From positions 16,337,506 to 16,401,505 of the forward strand of contig OZ012687.1 in NCBI GenBank assembly GCA_963942565.1: 64,000 bases of DNA. The letters are read 5' to 3'. Under the pieces are notes generated by a model. The model had not been told where the DNA came from and ran no database searches. It saw only the letters and a program-made list of their open reading frames with translations. Source of the stretch: Maea johnstoni. Lineage: Eukaryota > Annelida > Polychaeta > Spionida > Magelonidae. The position numbers and the translations under genes are program-made. Positions 11,874 through 23,921 of this stretch are shown here, piece after piece. How positions within the stretch are numbered: position 1 is the first letter of the stretch; every line of letters begins with the position of its first letter.

Positions 11874-12672
11874 GTGAGCAAATCTATATGCCAGACATCT
11901 ATTGTGATCTCAGTAATAATTAAACGTTCTTTTCCCAGGGAAATTTTATAGCTCGTTATGAACAGTAAAAAAATATTTCTTGGATTTAAGCCTTGAATTG
12001 TCAACATATTGTTGGTTATGAAACCAGTCATTTTATACAGAGTTTTCATTTTGTAATGTCAGTTAATTGTCAATAATAAGTAGTCGGGACGTAATAAATA
12101 ATCTTGAACGTATAATATAGCTTGTCTGAAAGGGGTGAGGTAGGTTAACCCTTTGAAATACCTATGCATCCATATCTTCAAATGACCATTGTCATTTATA
12201 TCTACCATATTTGGAGTCAGATGTAAGCCTGTACAAATTGTTACTGCAATAAGAACCTAATTTTAATCAAGAAGTAAAACAAACCAGTGTGTAGGCAAAC
12301 ATTCTCTATGAAAATAGATATCTACTTCTCTTATTGAGATAAAAGACAAACTTTCTGACAGGAACATAAATATAGGAGTGACTATTTCATTAGGAGTAGT
12401 ATAAAATATAAATATTTTATTCATATAACCTTACAAAGATTTGGGCTATTTAATTCACCTAAGCATTGCGAATAACAAAGACTATTCTATTTATAAATCA
12501 TCAGCTGACAGATGTAATTTGGACAACAATGGCGTGTAGTATCTCCAAAATATGGACCATAAATGCTACTTTAATTCAAGCCATGCATGTAAAAAGAAGG
12601 TATTCACTATCTCCGACAATAGTCTGGAATGTGACATAGTGCATGCTTGTTCGACCTTTGAACCAACTACTG

Positions 12673-13022
<350 letters not shown>

Positions 13023-13386
13023 GCTTAATAGGAATGGTGAGCAGCTTGATGTATTCTAGATACTCCTGCAACTCAATAGTAGTAGTAAGGAACATGCATT
13101 ATTTATCCCACGGCTACAGCTGGTATCAAAGCGGCAACCCTTGGGTAAAAAGTCTAACACACTTCCGGCGTGCCACATTCCTGACTTTCGTTCAAATGAG
13201 GGACTACCTTAAAAGTATGCACGCTATAGTTCTCCACTTTCCCACAAGAGTGACTGATTCCTGTATGTCATTTCCAGCTTATGCAGACGTGTGCATGTGA
13301 ATATGTGAATATGGTGAATACACCTTGTGTTACACCTGTATGAGGGTTCACGAACATATCAAAATAAAACCTTTTTAATTTTTTAG

Positions 13387-13964
13387 GACAAAACAATTGC
13401 CAAACGCTTAAGTTGCTTGGCTATACGGAAAATGCCAACTACACGATAGATCCAGATGGCCCCCTTGAAGGTGTCGACCCATTCCTTGTCTACTGCAACA
13501 GCATGGACGTTCCCAACAAACAACCAATGATGATTGTCACCCACGACACTCTGCAGAGAACAAGAGTTAAAGGCTATGAGGCTCGTGGCAGCTACAGGAA
13601 GGTTATTGGGTACACCTATGCCACGATCAAACAGCTCCGTACCCTGGTGAAGATGATGGGTGGAAAATGTCAACAGCAGTTCATTATAGAATGCAAAGAT
13701 GCTGGTCTTGGCGCATCATGGTGGATGAACAGGAATGGAGAGAAACGCCAATACTGGGGAGGCAAGAACAATGGCCTGATAAATGTTTGTGGTTCAGCCA
13801 CTGCTGCGAGTACCTGCAATTGTATGACACAGGACAAACTCTGGCGCAGGGATGAAGGAAACTGGACAGATGTTGACGACCTGCCTGTTACTAAATTGTG
13901 CCTTGGTGACACTGGGCATGCTAGTGAGGATTTGTACTACACGCTTGGAAAATTGATTTGTTAA
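13387..13964 (+). CDS. Terminal exon: CNTNAP-type fibrinogen-like domain
   Basis: Acceptor TTTTTTAG ends at 13386; the reading frame joins the PAN exon (G plus GA gives Gly) and ends at TAA 13962-13964. The sequence opens with QNNCQTLKLLGYTENANYTI and then DPDGPLEGVDPFLVYCNSM. These are the 'DPDG...PF.VYC' signature of the fibrinogen-like module in contactin-associated proteins. Further features are ECKDAGLG-WWMNRNGEKRQYWGG, a Cys-rich C-N-C stretch and a closing RRDEGNWTDVDDLPVTKL-GDTG. That order matches CNTNAP-type modules rather than ficolin-type fibrinogen domains. No transmembrane segment follows, so the product is probably secreted, with likely ligand- or matrix-binding role (inferred). 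Many invertebrates carry such PAN plus fibrinogen-like genes in multiple copies. Confidence 0.75.
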
Positions 13965-14079
13965 TGCAATTATTTCTGTGTTCCTCCTCACTTGAATCAT
14001 ACTCATGTGACATCAATGGTGCATGTGAAGTACAAAACATAAACCATGATATATAATATTGAGGCCTATAATCATGACT

Positions 14080-14260
14080 AACAAGTTGTGAGGGGTGGAG
14101 AGAAAACGGTGAAAACCTACATATAAACTCAAGTCACTGGCAACTCTCTCATATGCCCCGGTGAGGATTCGTACCCAGCCAGTGTTATGGGGGAGCTAGC
14201 AGTCAGTGGCAACGTCATAAAAGAAGGCCAGGATTCAGGCGGACACAGGCTTAAGTCATG
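14080..14260. repeat. SINE-like unit also found inside the Helitrons
   Basis: Contains the order TCACTGGCAACTCTCTCATATG, then GGTGAGGATTCGTACCCAG (resembling a reversed or variant tRNA B box), then GCTAGCAGTCAGTGGCAACG. The same order recurs at 60752-60900 and, in the complementary sense, at 2150-2310, 4620-4760 and 9110-9260 inside the Helitrons. Its ends are not sharp. Confidence 0.5.
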
Positions 14261-14269
14261 TAGATATAA

Positions 14270-16250
14270 AACAATCGATGATATTAGACTTTAATTAAAA
14301 CTCATATATATATTTGATAAGTATTTCAAATTAGATACCTATCTTTGGGATGCTTACATAAGATGTGTTGTGTACAGTTTCTGAAATCCAGGTATTCTAG
14401 AGAAAATGCTGAGCTCAATCGCTTTTCCTTACAACAAGATATATATCTAAGTCTGATACTAAGGTGCCATGGAAATTAATGTATGTCACTGTATTTTTCC
14501 CCCACTAACAGATCATTGCGTGTTTCAATTTTATTTCTTAAAGAGTTGGGTCATCTCACAAAGAAGACAATTATTAATAGATGGCACACTCTAGGACATT
14601 CAGGAAGTTTCCTTTGTTACATTTCAACAATGAGAACTACAACTTTTTTCCTATTCGAAGTCATCTGGTGACCATATAGGCGCCTGGTTTGTCTAACATT
14701 TTTGAACCAAACCTCAAATAGTGTCAAGAATAAAAATGTTCAATTCCACATCCATATGTTACTGTTCGTTTATCTATTTTGTGAATAATTCTTCAGCCCT
14801 TTAGCCGCTGATTGCCTACCTATAATCAGAGACTGTGAGGCTCCTCCCTGTAAAAATAGTCTTTGGCCATGGCAACCATGTCTATTTGGAGAGCTGTGGT
14901 ACTCTAAACTTCATCTAAACAGTCAAATACAACTTCCTGAAAATCTACTGATCTTGCCTACTCTATAAGAATAGCCCAAATGAGTAATTGCTTTAGTCCA
15001 TGATTAAATTTCATTTTTAGGGATTCTTTTAAAAATTAGGGGGTTAAAACTGAAAACGGGGCCTGTTAGGCAAAATATCGTAAATCAGCGCCTCACCGTC
15101 GACTTCAATTTCTGTTGACGACTTTTAAGACGAAATGTCCTATTAACCTTGAATAAGGCCCTTTTTCAGATTTGGAACCTGTCAATAAGAGTTGATTTCT
15201 AACATATTGCATTAGAATCTCAATGGAAATGATATTGGACATGATCAAGGTATAATGAAGGTATCACCTATCACATGTGTTGATCTCCAACATATTTCAT
15301 TAGAATTCACTCATTCAATCGTTGAAAGATGTGCTACATGTATTACTCAGAATACCAACGTGACATAATCCTATAAGTCAAACACAACAATGACTTCAAA
15401 ATGCGTTCAACACAATACAATGCACCATGACTTCCTCGCATTGTCACTTCCCAGATGACGCACCACAATATACATTTCGAATGTAACTCTCTTCACAAGT
15501 TTAAGTTACAACACAAGACCCTTTTAAAGTTTATCGTAGATGTTAAGATATCTTTGATCTCTGTCAGATTTCAACAAAAATTCTTTTTTCTCTATCTAAC
15601 TGAAATAAGTTTCAATAGTCGTTGAGCACTTAAGTAGTTCAATATTTCATTTCAAGATCACAAAAATGACCATCAACTTCCCAGTCTCTTCCTCTCAATT
15701 TACACATATGAAACATACCTGTATGGTTGGAATTTTGTAAGTGTACTACTTTCACTAAAGAACTAAAAAGGTACCGAATATCGAGTAGACCGCATTGACC
15801 TAGGGTTGTCTAAGGTAGAATAATTTACCATGCTGATACACTCGTCTTGCCGAAAGTAGTGAACCGTACATTTTGGTACGATTCAGAATGTATGCATCAT
15901 AGTTTCCAATGTACAAAATGACAACTGATACGTTCTGCCAAGCGAAGACAGATGAGGTTAATAAGTTTAGTAAAATGAACTCAGCTTTTCTAATCTTTTG
16001 GTGTTAGCATTTCGTCACAATACATAAATACAAACCAGTTGTAGCGTAGGCTTAATCGGACATATAAGCCCTTTGAAAGTATTGAAAATTGAATTATAAA
16101 TCGTTTTCAACTATTTTCTAATCGTCTGACACATATTCATAATTCGTTTTATATACCAATGTTGAAATCATTCATGAAAATTTGAAAATGAATTTCATAT
16201 ATTGATAATTGTACCATTGAAACTACGAAATTGTAAATATATATACATAT
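14270..16250. other. Intergenic AT-rich stretch
   Basis: No gene, RNA or transposon end is supported. Possible polyadenylation hexamers for the upstream gene occur (for example AATAAA near 14729), but they are far from the stop codon at 13964 and none can be chosen. Confidence 0.4.
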
Positions 16251-16439
16251 AGTTTGTTAATTTTGGTTGTGGCACCGGTCGATTCTGGTGCCACTGTGGG
16301 TATCAAGACGGATAAGAAGAGTTTCTTCTTTTTCGATTTGGCGCATTTACTGGAAAATAACTTCTCACTGTCCTAGTTGCGCCATTTATTTTCAGAAGTC
16401 TGCATCATTGATTATGTTGGGGAAAATATAGTTTTGAAC

Positions 16440-16469
16440 TAACCCCGTGCTGTGCAGAGGAGTGTCTAG
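16440..16469 (+). mobile_element. Decayed Helitron 3' end, plus strand
   Basis: CCCCGTGCTGTGCA followed nine bases later by CTAG (16466-16469) and host T matches the sense 3' end of Helitrons A-C, including the left hairpin arm and loop. The right hairpin arm is degraded (AGAGG in place of CGGGG). The 5' end could not be placed. Confidence 0.5.
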
Positions 16470-17176
16470 TCAATAATCAGTACCCACATGAGGTTTGGAT
16501 ACGTATACAAGATTTCCAAAATATTCATAATGCATATCAAAATGTTCAAACCATCATTTAATACTCATGCATAATTTCTGGCAGACCTGTCCAAGCTGTT
16601 GCATTGCTGCATACTTCTGCGCCAGATGTTCCAAATATTGCAACAGAGAGAATCAATGCAGTCTGCGACAAGCGGATTTCTTGATATCAATATATGATTT
16701 ATTGATACCAATGAATCAGTTCTTGATATCAATGAATGAAAACTTTATTTCTATTCCACCTTTTTTTCAAAAAGCAGCTTAAATGGCTCCCTTTTCTAAA
16801 TATGTAGAATACCAAGTGGTTCTCACTGTATCCAAAATCCTTCATAAGTAACACCCCATTGTATGAGCAACCATTTCTCATATACGCAAGAAAATCACCG
16901 TATGGTACTCGAAATGCAGCGTCCTCAATATAATTAGCTCTTCCAAAATAGTATAAATCAATTAGCGCGGGAGTACCCAATATATAGCAAGCTATTCACT
17001 ACACCTAGTGAGCAACGGTAGCCGAGGTAATAATACAACGGTGAGTTTTAACTTAAACATTCTTTAATGACTTAACGAAGTTCACTATACAGGTCGAGTG
17101 ATGAATTGTTCATTCCTAACATATAAATCACTTATTAATCCGTAGATTTCTCTCTCTCTCGCTACTTGTGTGTGAG

Positions 17177-17481
<305 letters not shown>

Positions 17482-17699
17482 TCTCCGTTCAGCCACTGTA
17501 GCACCCCTCTCCCTATTCCGTTTGGCAGAGCATTACTACCCTTCCCCTCCTTGCAGTGTATTACCCATCCCTAAACCATTTTTCCATCACTCTTTCTAAC
17601 CTCAGTAAACTCCCTCCAGTGTGATATACATCCCCAACCCTTCATTTTCACATACACACTACACATTTTACTAAGGAAAGGTTTGCATGGACTTGATAC

Positions 17700-17941
17700 A
17701 AAGCACCACCTCCTGAGACAAAGAACCAAACTCTAACTAGGTCACGTGATTGATTGACAGCGTAGAAGAATGGTAGACGGGAAACCCCAGTCCCAAGCCC
17801 GGACTCTACCTATCAGATAAGCTCTGCAATTAATGATGATAGCGTGAAACAAAGCATTCGATGAGGTATTTACACGGAATGGGCTGTTTGTCGTGATATT
17901 TGGCTTGGTGAATAGGAGAGGCGGAGCGGCAAGATGGCGCT
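17700..17941 (+). promoter_or_regulatory. Likely promoter and 5' leader of RXYLT1, with a minimal uORF
   Basis: A GC-richer island precedes the RXYLT1 start, with a CACGTG E-box near 17743 (GTCACGTGATTGATTGAC). A four-codon upstream frame, ATG GCG CTA TGA at 17934-17945, encodes Met-Ala-Leu-stop. Its TGA overlaps the main ATG (17942-17944) in the string ATGA. The uORF start context AAGATGG is strong, so leaky scanning or termination-reinitiation would be needed for the main frame. The transcription start itself cannot be seen. Confidence 0.5.
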
Positions 17942-18080
17942 ATGAGGCTGTCGTTCAAGAGAGTGGCCCTGGGCATCTTGAGTGTGTATTTTATGGTGAC
18001 CTGCTACACCGGCTACCTACTCATCCGGAAGAAGATCAACAAAACATACACAGATGCCGGACAGACGGGAAATCTCCAAG
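17942..18080 (+). CDS. RXYLT1: RXYLT1 exon 1: cytosolic tail, transmembrane anchor, start of stem
   Basis: RXYLT1 (formerly TMEM5) is the ribitol-5-phosphate xylosyltransferase of the Golgi. It adds xylose from UDP-xylose to the ribitol phosphate on alpha-dystroglycan during matriglycan synthesis. This exon encodes MRLSFKRVALGILSVYFMVT, then CYTGYLLIRKKINKTYTDAG and QTGNLQ: a short basic N-tail and one membrane segment (about residues 8-28), a type II topology. Human RXYLT1 also begins MRL and has its anchor in the same place, which supports ATG 17942 over the upstream out-of-frame ATG. The exon ends at CAAG followed by donor GTAAGT (phase 1). The six coding exons together make 1344 bp, or 447 residues plus stop, against about 443 in human. 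Confidence 0.93.
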
Positions 18081-18333
18081 GTAAGTCTTCCTTTCAACGA
18101 CACATTAAGTACCGTTATCAGTGAAGGAACTAGGAAGGGGGGGGGGGGGGGGGGGGGGGAGGTGGGGTTCGATTCAGTTCCGAAAAGTGACACTGGTAGC
18201 GCCACTAACAACTATTTCTGAACACCCCACCAGTGTTGTTTTAATGATAGAATTCTGCACTGGACGTACAATTTACGTACAGTTCGTATAATGTACATTG
18301 TACATCCAGTGCCCGCTGGTAAAATACAGATGT

Positions 18334-18361
18334 ACAGGGAGGTGGTTAGCACCCTGCTAAG
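18334..18361. repeat. Left part of an interspersed repeat split by a hAT MITE
   Basis: GGTTAGCACCCTGCTAAG continues at 18775 with GGCCTTCCATAGAGGTATGA. A second, uninterrupted copy of this repeat starts near 18950 (GTTAGCACCCTAGTAAGGGC) and runs to about 19115. Together they show the site before the MITE arrived. Confidence 0.8.
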
Positions 18362-18766
18362 TAGGGCTGTGCTCATCAGCCATTTTTTTGCGATCCGATT
18401 AATTGCCTAATTTTTCTCGATGTCGATTTTCTCGATTCAATTCTGTCGCGCGCGGTAGTGCTTGGAAAAGTGTGGTGGGGGCCGGACCATCACCATGTAA
18501 AATACATTGCGTGGCCCTCTCCACACTTTTCCAAGTACTACCGCTCGCGATAGTATCTATCGTAGTGCAGTTTCAATGGCGGCCGGCTCAGCGCCGCAGT
18601 CTTTTTAAAGAATAGGGTAGGCTCTTTTGTATTTTGGGGGTAGGGAAAACAATGGAGGTAGGGGGGGGGGCCGTATCGAGTTTGGCAATCGATGTCCTCT
18701 CATGTTGAACATCGATCTTACGACTTTGCCGATCACTCGATGTCGTGCTTATCGAGCCCAGCCCTA
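18362..18766. mobile_element. hAT-type MITE in RXYLT1 intron 1
   Basis: 405 bp with ends TAGGGCTGTGCTC and complementary GAGCCCAGCCCTA. It is flanked by a perfect 8-bp duplication CTGCTAAG (18354-18361 and 18767-18774). Inside, a second inverted repeat pairs GTAGTGCTTGGAAAAGTGTGG (about 18453) with its complement near 18520. The end sequence and 8-bp duplication are typical of hAT. There is no transposase, so it is non-autonomous. Confidence 0.85.
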
Positions 18767-18774
18767 CTGCTAAG

Positions 18775-19115
18775 GGCCTTCCATAGAGGTATGAGCTTAG
18801 ATGAATAATAACAAGTGGATAGGAATCCGGCCGGTCCACTTGAAAAGGCTGGCTGCGTCGATTAACCCAAGTCGCTTTCTGCGCATGTTGGAGCTCAAGT
18901 ATCTCTATAGTGTAAACAATAAGAGTGTCCTCATTGGTCTACGTACAGTGTTAGCACCCTAGTAAGGGCCTTTCATAGGGGTATGAGCTTAGATGAATAA
19001 AAACAAGGGGATATGAATCCGGCCGGTCCGCCTGAACAGGCTGGCTGTGGCGATTAACCAAAGTCAGACTTAGGCCAGATTCGAGCCCCCTGGCATAGCC
19101 AGGCGTTCACTATTT
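18775..19115. repeat. Two adjacent copies of an interspersed repeat
   Basis: 18775-18870 and 18950-19115 share GGCCTTYCATAG-GGTATGAGCTTAGATGAATAA, then GGAT-GGAATCCGGCCGGTCC and AGGCTGGCTG-CGATTAAC. The second copy continues into GATTCGAGCCCCCTGGC. I do not recognise the family; a tRNA-related SINE is possible. Confidence 0.7.
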
Positions 19116-20129
19116 AAAGCACGTTTTTGAATACCATTGCCTTTAGTCGAACCTGTATCTACCACTCTGCAACATTGTTTTTTTATCACTCAATTGTTGG
19201 GTATAATGTTGCTTATTTCCTTCTCAACTTCTGATACAATGTTAACTACTCAATTAAAAATATGTACATTGTAAAATTACTGATTTGGGTTTAGTTGCGA
19301 TAGCATCTTTTCCTCTCTGTAGATGTGAAATTGTTGGAACTTCAAAAGGGTTGGACATCAAGCCCTAGTCAAGATACCTATTTACTGTGTTCACATGTGT
19401 GTTGCTGCTATGGGGCCACATTGATGGAAACCAGCCCACCCTGTGACCCATCGCTGACTCCCCACCCTGTCCATCACAACAACCAGGTTGTACTGGTCAG
19501 TAAACCTATCTTGATCATCTGCGTACATCAGGCCGATCAGGGGTTAAGGGCACAGTTTTTAATATACAATTTGGAGTGCCAGGTAAATAATCATTTGATA
19601 TCCTGCCATTTATCATTAAAGAATGTGTTCATCAGGATAATAAGGGCATTCAAATGGACCCAGGGCTGTTATTTTTTGGAAAGGAAACATGACAAGTAAT
19701 ATTGTATATTACAACCGTGAATAGGCCTTGACTATTTGCAGTATCTGTCTAATCTTATTGAAGAGACTTGAAGGTTATCTGAGGTTCTAAAGATAGGTCA
19801 GCATATACCATGGCTATGGTTGGAGTGGTCTGGTAGGGCCTGTGGCCTCTAGGATCTACTTAGCCCTACTGAAGTTTGTCACAAACCCTACATCAAAAAG
19901 ATAATGTTGAATAGCCAAACACCTATGTAAACTTATAAGAAAGTTAGAGAATGCAGCACTCACCACTCACAAACTCGAGTGGATTGATTACTAAGCCAGC
20001 GGAGCTCAAGCTGGAGTGGTCAATTAGTTGACTCATTGAAGTAGGGAACACTTAAACCTTACACAGAATATGAAATGAACATGTAAATGTTAATAAGGCC
20101 TTTAGAAAATAAAAAAGTGTTTGTTTCTG

Positions 20130-20520
20130 ATAACCATGCTAAAAAAGTAGGTAGGGTAGGTTGGATAAAAACATTTTTTTGCTTTTTTTTATTTGCCAGG
20201 AAGAGCTCTAGCCTCTAGGTGGTATTTTGGTGATAAGTATCCGTTTGCTTGTAATAAAATGAAGCTAGGCCTGAAGCTATCTAGAGGATTATAGATGCTC
20301 TAAGATGCATTCTCAGCCTTATCCGAGGCCAAAATGAGTGGTTGAGATGAAAAGCATTTCTTTGTAGTTTGTACATATTTTTTATGTTTTATTTATTGAC
20401 TTTTGGGAGAACGTAAAAAACACTTGAGGGGCGGCAAAAATTAAGAATATTTAAAAACAGACTAGGGTCAGGTTACCAGAAACAAACACTTTTTTTAGGC
20501 CTAACTCCCTATCAGTTAGT
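20130..20520. repeat. Interspersed repeat, also at 24360-24890
   Basis: GTAGGTAGGGTAGGTTGGATAAAAACA is followed downstream by CACTTGAGGGGCGGCAAAAA and GGTTACCAGAAACAAACACTTTTTTTAGGCC. A related order (GGGTAGGTAGGTCGGCAGAAAAA, then AACTTAAGGGGTAGGGATTTT, then GGTTACAGGAAACAAA and TTTTTTAGGCC) occurs in intron 2, where another MITE has entered it. Confidence 0.6.
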
Positions 20521-21090
20521 ATTTATTTCATAATTGCCGGATATAATAAGATAAATATTTTTTAAAGATGCGCGTCCGTGAGCTCATGATTCTAATTGTG
20601 GTGATTTCATGAGTTGATCTTTCTCTGTAAGTGCAGCTCTAAAGAAAGTGAAGATGTAATATATGTTCACCCCCAAAATATGTATAATTGTTTGGTTAAT
20701 TCAATATGAATTTTTATTGTTTTGTTTATGGTTTTACTGTGTTTGGTTAATTGAATGTGTTTTTATTGTGTTGGTTGTCTAGGAATGAGGGCTACCACTA
20801 CTATCTAACTGAAATATGTAAAAGATATTGTTATTGTTTAAATATTGATGTGACAACTCAACATCAACATTGGATTGTGAAAATAATAAATTTCATTATG
20901 TATCTTTTTCTGGTTTTAGGGAAGAGTCATGGAATATTCTTTAGGTTTGTCATACCATGGGTTACTTTATCTCTGTGGCACCGCACACTGTAAACTAAGT
21001 TTCCTATTCTCAACTTGTTGACCATCTTTTTTCAACACTACATTCATTGGGGGTAAATGGAGGTATACACTTACCAGTTGAGATACTTTT

Positions 21091-21873
21091 TAGGGCTGGA
21101 ATCACTGAGGATCGACTGGCCGCATCGGTACTTAGCTGCTGATCAGAACTGACATATCAAAGAGTCGCTATGTATCGATACACATTTATGAGAAGCCAGA
21201 ATAGGAATGGGCATTCTTAATTGCTTTATTACCTTTCAAGATGCTCTCCAGGCGGTTTACTGCCTGTTAATGACATCCTAATGACAGCTTCCCGGCAAGC
21301 CATGACCCGTGACCTAGATGGATGCATTTGTTTTAAATAAACGGTGCACCGCATCATACAGCTGACAATATGTGCCAGTGCTATATCATGAACCGGTTTG
21401 GATGGGGGCTATGAATTGCATGCGCTTCCAACAACAGAGCACACATGTCAGAACAAAATATCTACGAAGATTTCACGCCCCAGAAGGGAAAGAAATCTGG
21501 CATCTGGAATTATTTTCATTTTAAAGTTAATCACTCGGGCACTAGAGAGAAAGGTCATGTATATTGTAAGATATGTGACTGTGCCTTGTCATACAATACA
21601 TGCACTACAAACATGTGGAAAGGCTGATATACCTTTATTGAAATGCTCACATGTCAGAAATTTTCAGTAAAGGTACATCATACAGGCAGAAAATAACAAA
21701 TCCACTTGTAACACAGAGTTGAATTAGTCGTATTGCACCTAATTCAGGCTGTTTTATTATTTACATCATGATTTTCCTTTGAGAGACCAAAACAACGCTA
21801 AGAATCGGAATTGGAATTGGTATAATTTCAGAATTGGTTCGGTTCGACATTTTCCTCATTGATTCCAGCCCTA
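21091..21873 (+). mobile_element. Deleted hAT transposon with BED zinc-finger remnant
   Basis: 783 bp with ends TAGGGCTGGAATCA and TGATTCCAGCCCTA (one mismatch at the inner base), flanked by a perfect 8-bp duplication ATACTTTT (21083-21090 and 21874-21881). Inside, 21445-21627 encodes KSGIWNYFHFKVNHSG, then GHVYCKICDCALSYNTCTTN and MWKG before a stop. This is the W..F....C..C.....TTNM pattern of a BED zinc finger, the DNA-binding N-terminus of ZBED-type hAT transposases. The second half of the finger and the catalytic core are missing. It lies in RXYLT1 intron 1. Confidence 0.85.
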
Positions 21874-21922
21874 ATACTTTTAGAGATGTATTGCTCATTG
21901 GTAAAAAAATAGTATCACCTCG

Positions 21923-22244
21923 CAGGGTCTTAGCCAGGAATTAGAAACTGGGTGCCCAAAATTGGCAATTGTAACATTTTTAGGTGTCAAGATTGTTAAG
22001 GAGGACCACAATATATTCAGATTTAAACCATAAACATGTTTAAATTTATCAACATTTATCATTTATCATGATATGCTTATACAATGGCATTGGAATTATA
22101 TGGAAATGAAAAGATTCAATTATATGCTTGAGATTGACATTTTAAGAAATTCCTCACTAAAGAAAATTGGGTGTCCTGAGGGGTGCTTTTTAAGGGGTTG
22201 GGTGTCCAAAAAGACACCCAGACGCCCTTCTGGCTTAGACCATG
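21923..22244. mobile_element. CAGGG-type MITE copy in RXYLT1 intron 1
   Basis: Begins CAGGGTCTTAGCCAGGAATT and ends TGGCTTAGACCATG. The interior (GGGTGCCCAAAATTGGCAATT ... AAAAAGACACCCAGACGCCC) matches the copy at 29605-29909, which has a clear 8-bp duplication. No clear flanking duplication was seen here. Confidence 0.75.
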
Positions 22245-22321
22245 GCAACTAGTATTTATAGGGAGAAATGTAAAGATTGATGGTGTATAGTGTTCACAGT
22301 TTATTTCCATGTGTTTTGCAG

Positions 22322-22534
22322 GTTTTGCGGGTGAGGATGAGTCTTGGAACCCCTGGGGTGAAGAATTCGTCAAGGAGGGCCAGAGAGAACCCCCTCACTT
22401 TGTCAAACCTAAACTGGTGCTACGGGGAAAAGATGCAGAAAATGTAGTTGACACCGCAGACACCAGGTGGCAGGACCAGAGTCCTAACACTACAGCTGAG
22501 TACAGTGTAGAGATATGGGGAAAAGCTGCGATAG
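22322..22534 (+). CDS. RXYLT1: RXYLT1 exon 2: stem region and start of catalytic domain
   Basis: Acceptor TGTTTTGCAG ends at 22321. The 213-bp exon begins in phase with exon 1 (G plus GT) and reads GFAGEDESWNPWGEEF. This corresponds to the SEEWNPW segment of human RXYLT1. It ends VEIWGKAAI, identical in its core to human VQIWGKAAIG. The donor is GTATTT at 22535; the split glycine codon is completed in exon 3. Conservation of the WNPW and IWGKAAIG blocks makes this assignment firm. Confidence 0.93.
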
Positions 22535-22772
22535 GTATTTCTTCGCATATTTCTGCAATTTCCAACTTATCTAGTGAAACTTGTAAATGTTGTCAAATTA
22601 CTAAATATTGCAAAATGATAAATATTATGAAAAAACGGCTAGTCAGATTATAGCCTTTACCCACTCATGCCTATATACCCAGTACTAGTAGTAGTAGTCA
22701 AAACAGGCCAGACAATTATCACAATATCATTTTAAGAATATTATCATTGAAATTACATTATGTTATATTATG

Positions 22773-23276
22773 TAAGGGCACGTCTAGTTGATTATCTGTT
22801 TCCCATGTCCAAGGTACTGAAAATTAGGGTCGGTCGGTCGGGTAAAAAAAAAAGGAAAAAAAAAAAAGGCAGAAGTACCTATAATAGGGTATCAAATTTC
22901 TTTATTTGTGACAGAAATGCTGCCAATGCCATGGCAAGAAGTACAAATATGTGTACATGATGTTCATGAGACACATTTCCCTCTGTATTATTCTTCAGCT
23001 TGTTCATACAGAAAATTGTGCAGATTTGAAAAATGTTGAATTCGCAGGCTCCATTATAAATAAACGATGTCAAAATCTCAGTTTTAACAAAACAAATTAT
23101 TCAGACTTTTTTTATTTATTTCATTCAAAATGCAGTTCTCAGAAGAAAAAAAGCTCCTCTGGACAGGGTCGGTCGGAAAGTAAAAAAAGAAAACATTTTT
23201 TTTTTTTTTAGGGTCGGGCCCAAAAATAGGGTCGGTCGGGACATGGGGAACAGAAAATCAACTAGACGTGCCCTAA
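22773..23276. mobile_element. MITE with 37-bp terminal inverted repeats, copy 1
   Basis: Ends AAGGGCACGTCTAGTTGATT ... and AATCAACTAGACGTGCCCTA, with the inverted match running about 37 bp through CTGTTTCCCATGTCC. TATG flanks both sides and may be the duplication. The interior has GGGTCGGTCGG and A-rich tracts. A second copy, inverted, lies at 54580-55026. It sits in RXYLT1 intron 2. The superfamily was not determined. Confidence 0.8.
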
Positions 23277-23786
23277 TATGAGGATCGTTGACTATCTTGT
23301 AAATCCTTGCTTTACTCATGATTATAAATGTAGAATTCAAAAGTCTCATGAATCCAGAAGATGTGTGTTAGGGAATTAAGGGAAAGTTCTGGCATGAGTC
23401 TGTTGAATGGCAGGAAAGTGACTATGGGCAATGTCGCTGTGTTGTGCTTTTATCAATGTTAGGATGTTGTAAGCCTTAACCAGTAGGACTATGGCATCAT
23501 TTTGACTCTCAAATGCTTGAAAAACAAAAACATTTGTGCCTAACCATTAGATTGGGTGTCATGGAGAGTCTGTTTTCTAGGATATGGGTGTTAAATGAGA
23601 TCCTATTACCCTGTTGGCAACAGCAGGGTAATGTCAGATTGGAATGGTACATTGTTTATAAGTCTGCAAGGAGGTCATGGCTATAACTTCCTCAGGCTAA
23701 TGACAGCCTTATGATATCACAATAAACACCCTGGAGACCTCAACACATTAGCTACGTCTACAATTTACTTCCTTAGATATACATTA

Positions 23787-23889
<103 letters not shown>

Positions 23890-23921
23890 TTTCATTAAAG
23901 TGAAAGGTATCTAACTAATCT

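Noticed and set aside
23125-23349. Frames inside the 22773-23276 MITE
   Set aside because: They recur in the inverted copy at 54.6-55.0 kb only because the MITE does; A- and G-rich tracts dominate.
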